In this document: positions 36,063 to 47,999 of the stretch, one piece after another | Position numbering within the stretch: position 1 is the stretch's first letter | How the letters are laid out: each line of letters opens with the position of its first letter | NCBI GenBank assembly: GCA_003586115.2 | Contig: QVOM02000073.1 | Coordinates: 40,091,192-40,155,191, forward strand | From: Salvator merianae | Lineage: Eukaryota > Chordata > Lepidosauria > Squamata > Teiidae | Length of the DNA stretch: 64,000 nucleotides | Reading direction: 5' to 3' | The notes under the pieces: generated by a model | The model's input: only the letters and a program-made list of their open reading frames with translations | Databases searched by the model: none | Told to the model about the DNA's origin: nothing | Made by a program: the position numbers and the translations under genes

Positions 36063-36679
36063 ACTGTGAGGTCACCTCACCTACAATGTCCTGCTTTCGG
36101 CATAGACTCATCCATGATGTATTGCTGTGTTAATTTGCTCTGGTAAGATGATGTCAAAAAAAACTCTGCAGGAATGTTTCTGGACCCTTTAGATAGTTTA
36201 TCGGCATCATAACTATATGCTTGTGATGCTCATAGAGCCCAAGGCTCCAGACTGACCACTGCCAGATTCTAGGAGTATTGCAAGGACACTGAGGACAGAG
36301 AAGAAGAAATTAAAGATTTTAACTGAGGAGGAGGGCTGGGAAGACAAGATTGGCTAGAGACAAAACAATTGGTGACTACAAAGCAGATGAGGCTGGTTGA
36401 CATAGGAAGACAGACTTGGGCGCTCTTGGGGGATCCAGGTTTAGGATAAGACAAATCCAGATAACCAAGTGAGTAGTTCAAAAGCAGTACTAGACCAGGA
36501 TCCATCTTTGTTCACTAGAAACCATCTTGGAAAGACAGGCCTGGTTTTAAAAAGGACAAGAAATGATTGCAAAATATTCTGACACTGCCTAAAGCAAAAG
36601 GGCTTGGAACAGAGACATCTGATAATTTAGGATCAAGAATTTAGGATTTAGGCAGAATTTAGGATTAAGGACAGCTCCC
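36063..36679. other. No gene seen
   Basis: Mixed-composition DNA with no coding or repeat signature recognised. Confidence 0.45.
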
Positions 36680-37545
36680 AGCATCCAGATGTGCATAAAA
36701 TGCACACCAGGAGCAGCCCAGTATGATATGTCATCACCTACCACCTCCAAGATCTGTTGCTGCCCCTTTGGAACTACTGCTTCCATGCTGCTGCAAGAAG
36801 CTCCACTCTGCTTTGCTTGCCTGCCATCTTGCTGCTTCTGCCCAAAGCAGCTCTGCTCGCTTGATCTCAGTCTGTGCCTTGGCTAGGGCAAAGAGCCAAA
36901 GAACTTCTCTGTGCTACTCTTTGATAACAAAGTTGTGCCCTTATGAGGCTCTGCAACTCTGCCTGGGAATCCTAATGGTCTACGGAGCTATCTTGCTGGC
37001 AAGAATCCAATGATCCCAAACCCCTTAGCCTCTGAAAACACATTGCTCCTGGCTAGGGTAGGTCTCCTCTTGCTAGTTTAGGGTGAATTTAGAGTGGATT
37101 TCCCTTTCCTACCCCTTCTATTAATCTCTATTAGCCCTAACCTGTCAAAATTGTCATGATTTGCCCTTTCCATTCATAAAAAAGCCACTGCTATGGAGGT
37201 TTTCACGTTATTTGATCCCTTGCACTGGCGCAATACACTGCAAGGAGTAAGACCCCTATCTTATGCTGTATAGGAACTACATGCTATATTGCTGCCTTGA
37301 CAGTTCTGTTCAGCTGATTGCTATCAAAAGCTGTCATTCTGTGTTTTTGTGACTTTTAAAGCTTTTCATATTTTTTATAAAGTGTATGTTTTGATTTCAG
37401 CTAAATATTTACCTGGAAATGTTTTTCTGTTTCCCATGTTGTTTTATTGGGGTACCATGCCAGTTTATAATTTTTAAAGCCATAATGTAAAGATCTTATT
37501 TTAGAGTTAGTTGCCTGGGTGAGCTATTTTCCCCATTAAAACCAG
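36680..37545 (+). mobile_element. LTR-like segment, family E, copy (candidate)
   Basis: 'gtgcataaaatgcacaccaggagcag' near 36690 matches 'aatataaaatagacaccaggagtgcag' near 52848. The 3' end, 'gccagtttataatttttaaagccataatgtaaagatctta' with 'gagctattttcccc', matches 53187-53256. The two ends lie in the same order as in the copies at 12835 and 52840. No internal genes. Confidence 0.45.
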
Positions 37546-38245
37546 TAGTCTCAGTGTACTGCCTGTAACATAATCAAGATATTCTAGGCAATACAAACAA
37601 GAGAAGACTATCTGCAGCTAAATACTTGAAGGAACTAATTAAAAAAAGACACAAATCATAAATGCTGATTTCATTACATGAGTATAGGTATTCTGATGGT
37701 GGAATGCTTTATACTTTATTATGGTCATTATTATTGTGTGGATCTACATAGATGCAGATTTCCCTATCTCTCTGTATAATATACCAACTTTTGTTTTGGG
37801 GTCTTTTGACTCTTAAACTGAACAAAACTGAGTCTAAGAGAGATACTACTGACCAATACATGCCAGACATCAAGAGGAAGCAGATGGGCTTTATGTCAGT
37901 GTGGATTGTGAAAGGGGTGGAACACTCATAGTAGGCACAATCAGTCATTTCTGTCAGTCTCACGCTTGAGCCAAGTGAGTCGCTGTCTTCGTTTATAGGT
38001 GGGTTGCCCCAGAATGCAAAATGACTTACCATGGAGTAAAGAGAAACTGTTACTGTATTTGTTTCAAGATACATATTCTCAGTTCTAGTAGTCTGACAAT
38101 GATTGCATTTTACTCAGTTTTATTGTTGGATACATTATTTACTATTACAGTGATTTTATTGACTGACAGTTGGAGATATGCTTGGCTGGGGTTATTTCAT
38201 TAACTCCTAGAAAGGTACTGAGAAATATTTTACATACATAAATGA

Positions 38246-38248
<3 letters not shown>
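37546..38248. other. No gene seen
   Basis: AT-rich DNA. The 121-residue minus frame at 37709-38074 has no recognisable family. Confidence 0.4.

Positions 38249-38279
<31 letters not shown>
38249..38279. repeat. (AC)n microsatellite
   Basis: An uninterrupted AC run of about 31 bases. Confidence 0.97.
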
Positions 38280-38280
<1 letters not shown>

Positions 38281-39323
38281 AGTATTTTGAAATTCATATC
38301 TGTAAAATTAGAATGGTTTCATTACCTAAAATTTAAATACTTTAAAGTCTTCACTTCAGGCTGCTCTGACATTTTTTAAATGGGAACAAATGAAGCGACC
38401 ACCATATTTAGCTAATTACATATCAGAATAGTCCTATGAAAAGTAGCAGAATTATTATGGAAAAAATATAGACCCTGGGTTCTGGTAAGCATCAGGTCTC
38501 ATTCTGAGTATATTTGGAACCAAGCATTGCCTAATTCTACTGCCAATTCATTTAGTTTCTGCTCCCATCAGAGCAATTTTGGTCAAGAAATAATGAGATG
38601 TCATCAAGGAAGCCTGTCATAGCATATAAGGCAAAATAGCCAGTACAGCAAGACTACTGCAACTCAAATGCCACTCAGGGCATGCCAGAAATAACTGCAA
38701 GAGAAACAACCCTCACTTCCTATACTTTAAGAAAAACACAAAAAAGAAACTGGTCTCACTTGAGTAGAAAGCTAGCTTTCACTTATCTTAAGAACTGTTT
38801 TTACTGATAAGCACTCATGCATTATTATGAATAATACTTTGGAGGGGTTAAAGTACATAACTTGAGGTTGCTCTTCATTGTTGTCCATTTTGCAAACTTA
38901 TGGTAAGCTGTTAGCAGCAAAACGATAGTGAAACCTGAAAAGGCAGTGAATCAAAGAAAGAAAACTATGTAGTGGATTAAAATGTAATATTACACTGGTA
39001 TACAGTGATTTTGGTGCCAACAATGTCTGAACGGTTTTATATTAAGTTTATGGTGCTGATTAAAAATATGACTTCGGTTTTGCCAGATTGGCTCTAGTTT
39101 CTGAGATATTTAATAGTTAATTTATTAATTAACGCAACATTCAAAGCATTCAAAATTGCAAGAATATTATTATTTTAGTTACAACTAGTAAGTAAACAGT
39201 CTAAAATCATACAAAAAAGAACTTAAAAATATCTAACAGTGACAGGAAAAAGTTATGTATGATTTGATTAATACAATATTAATTAGTTATTAATTGTTAT
39301 TAATGACAGTGCTTAAAAAAATG
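38280..39323. other. AT-rich 3' flank of the transposase-like pseudogene
   Basis: Non-coding and AT-rich. It probably includes the 3' untranslated part of the DNA transposon. A 15-nt palindrome CACTGGTATACAGTG at 38993-39007 is a possible terminus. The exact boundary is not determinable here. Confidence 0.4.
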
Positions 39324-40800
39324 CTATTTTTGCAATTTCCTTTTATGTGTGTCATCAGGACAATCACGTTGGAGACTCCAACAGTAGTCTGCCATCATGT
39401 GTATGTCCCATCTGCCTTGATTTCTCTCCTCCACCACCTTCATATCCTGGTGGAACCTCTCGCCTTGTTCCTCGCTGAAGTCTCCAAGGTTATCTGGAAA
39501 TCTATTTAAATGGCTATGGAGATAGTGCATCTTTATTCTCATATTAACTCCCAAATTTCTGAAGTCAGCGAGCATATCTTGCACCAATTCTTCATAATTG
39601 TCTGCTCTGTGATTACCCAAGTAGTTCTTCACAATAGAGACAAAACTCTTCCAGGCCGAAGCCTCAGTGTCATTCATGCATTTGGTAAAATTGGAATCGT
39701 TCATGAGTTTACGAATATGAGGACCATCAAAGATTCCAGCTTTTAGTTTTTCCATGCTCAGTCCAGGAAATGATCTACCTGAAGCAATTACCCAGTTAGT
39801 CCAAAGCCCTAACAAATTGCTTCATCGATCCTAGCTTAATATGAAGCGGTAGGAGAATGATGTTGTTCTTGTCCACCAGCAGCTTGTTGATGATATTCAC
39901 AGCGCCAACAATCATTTCTTCTCTTGTAGGCCATGACATTTTTGTCCAATGATCTTGCTTTGCCCTGCTGTCCCTGAGGCACATGAAGCATGGGTATTTT
40001 GTGTATCTAGATTGCTGTCCAAGCAAGAAGTTCACCATCTTCAGATCAACACAAATCGACCACTGTTGTTCATGATAACGGATTTTCTGTAACACAATGT
40101 TTACATTTTCATATTCTTCTTTAAGTTTTGTTGAGTGAGCAATGGGAAGAGATGCATAACGGTTACCATTGTGCAAGAGAACACAGTTCAAGCTTCTAAT
40201 GGAACTGTCTATAAAAAGCTGCCAGTCTTCTGGTCGATATTCTGTTAGTCCCATTTGAAGTGCAATTCCTGGGATATCATTGCAGTATACAAGTTCTTCC
40301 TCTTGGTTGAAATAGGGGAGAAGCCTCTCTTCCTTTGTCCGATAGGCTGTAATTTTAACTTCTGCCTTTATAAGATTTTGTTCATTAAGTCTGGACGCTA
40401 AAAGTTCAGATGCTTGCTTGGACAGATTTAAGTCTCAAATCAGGTCATTGAGTTCTTTTTGGCTTAATGGTTGAGGCGTCAAAGAGCAACCCTGAAATTC
40501 ACTTCCACTGCTACTACCTGCCATACACTCCAATCCCTGCCTCTCTTCAGAGTCTAACAGTGGCTGGTCTGGTAGTCTGGTAAACACTGGTATGGGAATG
40601 TCATTGCCATGTGGAATAGGTCGTCTTGCTGATTCCAAATCAGGATAATCCCACCAAGCTTTCTTGTAACGATTAAAGCCTTTAATCTTTACAACAGAAA
40701 AATAACAATCGTCATGGTGGTTTTCAGGTTCTCTCCATACCATTGGCACACCAAAGTCTAAACTTTTNAAAGAATACTTAATATTACAGTATAAATGGAT
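39324..40800 (-). pseudogene. Decayed DDE-type transposase-like gene
   Basis: I recognise this as a member of an uncharacterised family I recall from insects, cnidarians and fish; I know of no established function. Three pieces form one protein. The N-terminal part (40749 downward) has PMVWREP, DDCYF and an acidic linker. The middle part has LFIDSS (Asp at about 40207-40209), CVDLKMVN (Asp at about 40045-40047), YPCFMC and PLHIKLG. The C-terminal part has HYLHSHL, SEEQGERFHQD (Glu at about 39471-39473) and MADYCW, then TAG at 39324-39326. Two Asp, CxxC, His, Glu in that order fit an RNase H-fold transposase; this is inference. It is broken by TGA at 40435-40437, TAA at 39796-39798 and a frameshift at about 39770-39795. 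The frame stays open upstream across an ambiguous base (40768) to about 40800; the true start is not found. No introns are seen. Confidence 0.75.
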
Positions 40801-40821
40801 ACCATAAAAACAAAATAATTA

Positions 40822-41933
40822 ATCTGTAGAAAGGCTAAATGAATTCTTTGCCTCTGTTTTCACTGAAGAAGAAGGCTTATGCTGACAGCTGAGTCAACCT
40901 TTTCAGGGAGGGAGTCAGAAGAATTAAACTGGCTGGTGGTAACCAGGGAGGAGGTCCTTGCATGTCTTAATAAACTAAATGCTAACAAATCGATGGGACC
41001 AGATGGCATTCATCCAAGAGTTCTTAAAGAACTCAAATGATAGCTGAGCATCTAGCCAAAATATATAATCTTTCCTTTAGATCAGGCTCTGTCCCTAAAG
41101 ACTGTAGGGTAGCAAATATAACACTGATCTTCAAAAAATAATCCAGGGGTAATCCAGGAAATTTCAGACCAACCAGTTCCAGGTAATTGATTGAAATCAT
41201 AATTAAGGATAAAATTGCTATGAACATAGAAGAGCAAGCAATGTTGAAAGAATATCAGTATGGCTTCTGAAAAGCTAAATCATGCCTTACAAACTTGTTA
41301 GAATTTTTTGATAGTGTTAATAAACATGTGGATAAAGGTGCTCCAGTTGACACTCTAGACTTTCAGAAGGCTTTTGACAAAGTCCTTCATCAAATAAACT
41401 CATCAGTCATGGATAAGAGGGCAGGTCCTATCCTAGATTGGTAACTGGTTAAAGGACAGGAAACAGAAAGTAATAATAAATGGAGAATGATCAGAGTAGA
41501 GGTCAATAAAAACTGGGGTCCTGCAAGGTTCAGTATTAGGACATGTGCTTTTAAATTTATTTGAAAATGAATTAGTGAGTTAGCAAAGTTTGTTGATGGT
41601 AATAAATTGTTTAGGGTAGTAAAAGCTGAAAGTAATTGTAGAGAACTCCAGAGGTATCACTTGATATTGGGTGAGTGGGCAATGAAGTGGCAAATACACT
41701 TCAAAGTGCAAAGTGATGCACATTGGAGCAAAGAACCCCAATTACACCTATATACTGATGGAGGCCAAGTTTTCAGTGTCAGACCAGGAAAGGGATCTAG
41801 GGATTCTGGTTGTCAGCTCAATGAAGGAGTTTCTCCAATATACACTGGCAGTGAAAAAAGCAAATTCAGTGCTAGAGGTAATTAGGAAGGGAATAGAAAA
41901 CAAGTCAGCAAGTGTCATTGTGTCATTGTTAGA

Positions 41934-41964
<31 letters not shown>

Positions 41965-42577
41965 TAACTCACCACAGAAAGGGTATTGTAGAACTGGAAA
42001 AGGTGCAGAAAAAGGGCAACCAGAATGATCAAGTGGCTGGAACACCTGGCTTATGAAATCAGGCTGCAACTTCTTTGCCTCTTCAGCCTTGATAGATGGT
42101 GTTTATGATGGGACCTGACTGAAACATACAAAATCATGCATGGTATGCAAAAGGTGGATAGAGACAAATTATTTTCTCTATCACAGAATACTAGAGCCAG
42201 GAGGCACCCTATGAAGCTGATAGTCAGGAGAGTTAGGACCAACTGGGGAAGATTTTTTTCACCCAGAGGGTGAAAATTTACTACTGGAAGAGGAGGTGAC
42301 AGCAATCAGCCTGGATAACCTTAAGAATGGAATGGACAGATTCATGGAGGTCAGGTGTATCAGTGGAGACCTAGGTACTGCCTCCAGGGTGGAGAAACAG
42401 GCAGGATTCCTCTAAAGGCTATTTGCAAGGAGTTGAGAGCAGGTGAAGGTTTTGCTTTTATATTCTGTATGAAAATGCCAAAAGCAATTGGTGGACCACC
42501 ATGGGAAACAGGATGCTGGACTAGATGGACTGTGGCCTGATCCAGCTGGGCTCCTCTTACATTCTTATGTTCTTATG
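40822..42577 (+). mobile_element. CR1/L3-type LINE, 5' truncated, 1.75 kb
   Basis: It begins in the reverse transcriptase with ERLNEFFASVFTEEEGLC, then NKLNANKSMGPDGIHP. It has DFQKAFDKVLHQ at 41358-41393 and a VLQGSVLG block near 41517. The catalytic FADD motif reads FVDG at 41589-41600, so the second Asp is lost. Frameshifts and stops are frequent. The 3' end carries 'gatccagctgggctcctctta' and closes with CTTATGTTCTTATG. It lies immediately upstream of the transposase-like pseudogene and may have inserted into that element. Confidence 0.88.
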
Positions 42578-43359
42578 TAAATATAAACTCAGAAACATCA
42601 TGACGCAAGGTCATCTTTAACATTTGGTCTCTACCTTTTGAGGTGTGAAACAAAGTGGCTTATTGGAACCCTTACTCTTTAATTTTTACATTAATTTTTT
42701 TTTACATTACATTACATTTGTCTCAATAACTTGGATTTTCCTTTTTTCCCCATGTATCAATTTTATTAACATTTTTGAAACTTTACATACCAGGATGTAA
42801 AACTAAGTTATCCAAATACTTATTAACATAAATCAGATATAACAAACTAAAACTGCTGTTATCGAAGAAGAGCTGTTATTTGTTCCGAAGGTATACACGT
42901 GTCCATACAGGTAGGTAGATAATCAAGAAGTGGTTGCCATAGATTTTGGTAGGTTCTTTTCAAAGAGCCTTGCATAGTTCACAGCTGATAAGTTATAAGT
43001 TCCATTACAGCTAAATTCCATAGATTGTTATATTATGAAGATAAGGGAAGTGATTCTTTATTTTTCCAGGATTTTGTAATCACTTTTCTAGCTGCCCAAA
43101 ATAGGAAATTTAATAATATTTTGTGTCCAGTTTTAGAGTTTGAATGCTGATATATGCTTAGAAGGAATAAAGCAAGTGCGGAAGTAATATTATCGCTTAG
43201 AATTTTACTAATCTCATTTCCTACAGTCTGCCAATAGGATTTTACATAAGGACAAAACCACCACATATGTGCAAAATGTCCAATGTGGTTGCATCCATGC
43301 CAGCAACGAGGGGACATATTAGGCGGCATTAATGACAATCTATATGGGGTATGATTCCT

Positions 43360-43711
43360 GGAGGCACGGTGGTGCAGGTGGCTAAGGCACTGATCTTTCT
43401 ATAGCAGGATCGGAGTTCAAGGCCCCTGTCTGCCGTGCAGAGGGGATGAGCGCCCTTTACTGGCCTCTAGCTCCAGCCAACCTAGCTGTTCAAAAGCAAG
43501 TAATTGCAAGTAGATAAATAGGGAGCATCACATTGTGTGATGCAGAAGATAGACAGATGTAAGCCTTTGGGTGAAAAATAACCTTGTAAGCCACTTTGAG
43601 TCAGCTTCGGCCAAGAAAAGCGGGGTATAAAAACCAAGTTCTTCTTCTTCTTCTTCTTCTTCTTCTTCTTCTTCTTCTTCTTCTTCTTCTTCTTCTTCTT
43701 CTTCTTCTTCT
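43360..43711 (+). mobile_element. tRNA-derived SINE with (TTC)n tail
   Basis: The head, GAGGCACGGTGGTGCAGGTG then 'ggctaaggcactg', and a B-box-like GAGTTCAAGGC give a polymerase III promoter layout. The tail, 'ccttgtaagccactttgag' and 'aagcggggtataaaaacc', is the LINE-related 3' end of reptile SINEs, followed by a pure TTC run (43639-43711). It sits inside the minus-strand L1. It is near full length, so comparatively young. Confidence 0.85.
43639..43711. repeat. (TTC)n microsatellite
   Basis: A pure trinucleotide run of about 73 bases forming the SINE tail. On the minus strand it is a (GAA)n tract. Confidence 0.97.
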
Positions 43712-44299
43712 ACAGGTAAGTTTTAGTTAATTCCTTAGCCATTGCTGTTTTATTATTGTATAAATTATTAACAGTAGCATGTAACCAACCACCTTCAGAT
43801 ACTACTATCCTCCCATTTTACTTTTAATAATTGCATTTTTAGAGATATAATATTTGACAAAAGTTTTATAGATCACGGTGACCATCCCTTTCTGTGATGT
43901 TTTGATGGTTATAAACATTTTCTCAAAGTAAGTTAATGGTCTATTCATCATCTCAATAATATCAATAGAACGAAGTTGAGACAGAATCATATGTTTAATA
44001 AACCAATATTTAGCATTTGGTTGCAATATATCTTCCCATTTATTGCCATCAGAGGCAAAAAAAAATCTTGAGTTCATAAAACTCTGCTTCTCTTAATTGT
44101 TGCCAGTTTTTTGGGGAAAGATTTGAGATATATTTTAGTGAAATGAAAGGTGATGGGAAAGGAAATATTTTCTCTTTCCAGTATAACCAAACTTTCATTG
44201 TGGTAGTCAAAAAGGAATTTTTAGTAAATCAAGAATGTTTGGAGGTACAATGGTTTATTTGTGCACAGTTTTTGAATGTATTCAGAGAAGACAAAGAAT

Positions 44300-45136
44300 T
44301 AGAATTAGAAAGATAGAAATGGGAAGAAGTTCTTGAGAAAGAAGAGAGAGGTACAATAGGTACTATAAACTACTTTTGAAGATAGAATTGGAAGAACAAG
44401 TTAAAGAATTTATGATAACATGGACTAGAAATTTTAACTGTAATATACAGATGGAACAATAGGAAAAACTTTGGATTAAAAATTTGAAATTTACTATATG
44501 TAATACTTTAAAAGAGAATATATATAAGATAATGTATATATGGTATTTGACACCTTATAAAATTTCATAAATGTTATCAAGGCATGTCAAGTAAGTGCTG
44601 GAAATGTAAAAAGCAAGAAGATACTTTTTATCATATGTGATGGACTTGTCCAAAGGCAAAAAAAAAAAAAAAAAGTGGGGTGCAAATTTTCACAGTCATG
44701 AAGAAGATTCTAAAGGTTAATATTCCTTTTAAACCAGAATTTTACTTATTAGGGATAATAGAAAATAAGTTTGCTGATGTTAATGTTTTAATGGAAAAAT
44801 ATGATAACTACAGCTAGAATTGTGTATGCACAGAACTGGAAAGGGGATAAAATACCCACAGTGGGTGGATGAATGATTGGTGAAAATGATGACCCTTGCT
44901 GAGATGGACAAATTGATTACTTTACTGAGAAATAAGACAGTTGATAGTTTTTATAAAAATTGGAAATCTTTTACCGGCTTTCTGCAAGAATCACTGGATT
45001 TGAAGAGTGAAGATGAAAGAAGACAATCAGTAGAAGAAAAGAACTGAGAAATCAGGAGGAGCAAGAAATATGAAACTCAGAAGAAACTGCTGAAGAAGGA
45101 GGAAGTCAACATGAAATATTGTAGCATATGAATTTT
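44300..45136 (+). mobile_element. L1-like LINE ORF2 C-terminus and 3' end, plus strand
   Basis: Broken frames encode a worn Cys region, then YPQWVDE, KMMTLAEMDKLITLLRNKT and FYKNWKSFTGFL. This matches the L1 ORF2 C-terminus, with stops between. An A run interrupts it at about 44658-44676. It is opposite in direction to the L1 at 42735-44275. Confidence 0.75.
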
Positions 45137-47999
45137 CTTTTTGGATTAAATGTAAATTTTACGTATTTTAAATAAGAAATGGATGTTTAGTGTTTCTTTC
45201 TGAAAGAAAGAAAGTTCCTCCATCGCCAAAATAAACCACCAATTCCTAGTAGAATCTTGACATTTAAAAAATGGTTCTTAGTTGAAAGTCATAATAATAA
45301 TTGAGGAAATTATTCATCTACCAGAGTTGGTGAGCAAACATCTTTCCATTTTATTTTATGCAGTTAATGTAAGCATTTAATTTATAACCTGAGTAGTGTT
45401 CAGAAGAGATGAATAGTAATTATCAAAATAATTATTGTTTTTTGAAGAAAGCCAAAAGCTACATACTTGCAATGTTAACAGCTATAGCACTGAGCAGGTA
45501 TTCTGCTTCAAATACTTAGGACTGTCTTTCAGGTGTCTGGTTCAGGGAAGACTCATAATGAATATGTTACTCTATCAGTTCAGAACAGTGCTGATGCTAT
45601 TTGAAAATTTACCCTTCTAGAGGAGGACATTTGATGCCCACAACTATTTAGGCAGCATCTGCCCTATAGTATTATAGCGTGTGTGTTCCGACATGTTTTA
45701 GACACCCCTGGGGTGATTTTGAGATCCTAGGGTCAAACATAAAAGATCAAAAACTGTTGTACCTTGCCCCAAGCCTCTGATAATCCATCCCTTCCAAAGA
45801 CATGAAAGAACCATTCTGGGGAGTCACAGCTATTTGGATTAGATGGGGTATGAGACTAGAAGCTGCAAGTCAATCCCAGCTTGCTAAGGCCACCACCCAA
45901 TCAGGGCCTTGGAAAAACAGGCTGGCATTAGCCAATGGGAGGTGAACAGGGACAATGACAATGGAGAAAAAGAAGCAAGGTAGGATGCTTTTAGGTGCTT
46001 ATTTTAAAAACTGTATGATGTTGGGGGCAGGGCAGGGGTCCTGCATCCCCTGTTGGAGAGATCCTATGTACATAGGCACTCCAAAAACATGCAGTCTGAT
46101 CACACTCATACTCAGCCATAAGCCCGAATGGTCTGCTGAACCCTGCATCTTTGTGGCTGAGTTACAGTACTGGCAGGCTACAGATCCACACAAAACCAAC
46201 CATCATCCCACCATAAGCACTTACTAGCATGCTGCAAACTGTGAGTAGGTATAAGTGCTCCCCACTCGAAGGGTCCTTCCCAGTCCCCTGCTGACGATGC
46301 TGAAGGCCCTGTCATTTTGAACCTAAAAAATGGCACATTGGGCCATTTCCTGAGTTTGAACAGCCCTTGCAGGCAAAATTGCAGTCAGAGAATGAAAGTT
46401 CCTCAGCCATCATTTTCACACTGCCAGAGGCAAGTGACTTAGATGATGTTGGAAGACATGTGGGTTTTGTTTTTTCAGGACCTAAAACTGAACAAAGTGA
46501 GCCAATCATAAGACAGCCCAAAACAAAATAGTTTGCTGTCCCTTCAGCAGTTGTGTAGCAAAAGATTGCAGTAGGCCTGATCTATGTACGAGCTCCATCT
46601 TCTAAAATGACCTTTTCAACATAACTATTAATGTATAGGAGCTCCATTCTCCTATTCATTTGACCATTGTAACAAACTATTGCTTTCTGAAGAAAAAAGT
46701 TCATCTGTTGCCTTAGAAAACAAATATCAAGTTCAAAGAGAAAATAAGACACGTCTTTTCATGTTACATATTTCATTGTGCAGAAGAAAGGAAAGCAAAA
46801 AAAAAAAGAGACACTCAAAATGCTAAGAACATTAAAGATATAATCACCCACACTCAAGTTCCCAGTCTCTCCTAGTGAAATCTTGACAGCTAGACAGACT
46901 AAGAATTATCACAAGCAACTAAATAAACAGGAAGTAGGTATGACTGACTGAGAAATAATTTTCTAAGTTGAAAAGTCCTGTTATAACAACCTTTTGACAG
47001 AAACAGCAGTTAACTAGATCAAAATGTTATACTCAGTTACTGCTTGAAATGTAAGTATGTGAGAATGAGTTTAAGAAACATATCGGACTACTAGGTTAGC
47101 GTATTTTTTCCTGAATTTATCTTTCTGGGTATGCTAACACAAATATATTTCTTAGCCTCCTGAAATTTCTACAATGTTTACAATTCCCATTTAGAACAGC
47201 TGTGCAAGTCTATTTTGCAGATTATAAATGTATTCCCAAATCCTCCATCATGCAGGGATATTATTTATTTTATTCATTCATTATTTTATTCATTCATATT
47301 CGTCCTCAACGCTATTACATGAATGGATGAGATTTGCCTTCTCATGTACGTTGTCTCCAGTTTCCAGTCGCAATTAAAAATGTGGTGCATGAGTTTACAC
47401 TCTAAGGCAGGTTCCATGCACCTTGGTGCATGATGTGAGGACCACTCCTCAGACAGAGATCATGCCAGGCACATCCTAGCAGCCTTCCACAAAGTAGCTA
47501 CCTGTCCCAGCCTCCCTTTGGAAGCTGGGGAACAAAAGCTCTCCAATCTCCAAAGTTGCAGGCCAGGAGAGAATTTAGCTGCACACTTGGAAAAAGCCTC
47601 AGCAGTGGGACATTTCTGAAGCCCTGAGAAATTATGCCAGGAGCCACATGCTGCACGGTCTCTTCCAGCTGTCTCTGCCTATCCATATGGCAGCAACTGG
47701 ATGTACTGATGGCTAGGAACACTTGGGAACACTCCAGCTGCCAGGGTCATGTGGCCAGCCATTCCCCAGGAGACTGTGCTTCCCAGGAAACTCAGTCCAA
47801 GAAAGCAGCTATGATCCCATGGGACCATGAAGAAGTTACCTAACACCCCAAGTGGCGGCTATCCCCCCTCTATTTATAGATCCTCTGTGATTGTGCAAGG
47901 GAGATTATTTACTGTTTACCTGTTCTTAAAATCAGGAAATTCCTCCTTAGGTTACTCTTAGGTGCAAGACTAAACAAATCCTCACATCTTGGATATAAA
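45137..47999. other. No gene seen
   Basis: About 2.9 kb, mostly AT-rich, with frames up to 90 residues and no family signature. A short A run lies near 46797-46808. No transposon end was recognised. Confidence 0.45.

Larger units (their letters stand above)
42735..44275 (-). mobile_element. L1-like LINE ORF2 C-terminus and 3' end, split by a SINE
   Basis: The minus strand encodes YFEKMFITIKTSQKGM.TVIYK (43805-44077). After the SINE come TPYRLSLMPPNMSPRCW, HIGHFAHMWWFCP and a WQPLLDYL block near 42915, the usual order of an L1 ORF2 C-terminus. The 3' end lies near 42735. The reading is partly open (101 residues at 43033-43338) but interrupted. Confidence 0.78.

Noticed and set aside
37709..38074. 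121-residue minus-strand frame
   Set aside because: No domain, no start context and no support from flanking structure; a chance frame is likely.
39324..40800. Active host gene instead of a transposon remnant
   Set aside because: Two in-frame stops and a frameshift within conserved blocks, no introns, and a LINE against its 5' end argue for a dead mobile-element gene.
43360..43450. tRNA-like sequence that could be called a tRNA gene
   Set aside because: It has promoter-box resemblance only. No full cloverleaf is apparent, and a SINE body and (TTC)n tail follow directly.
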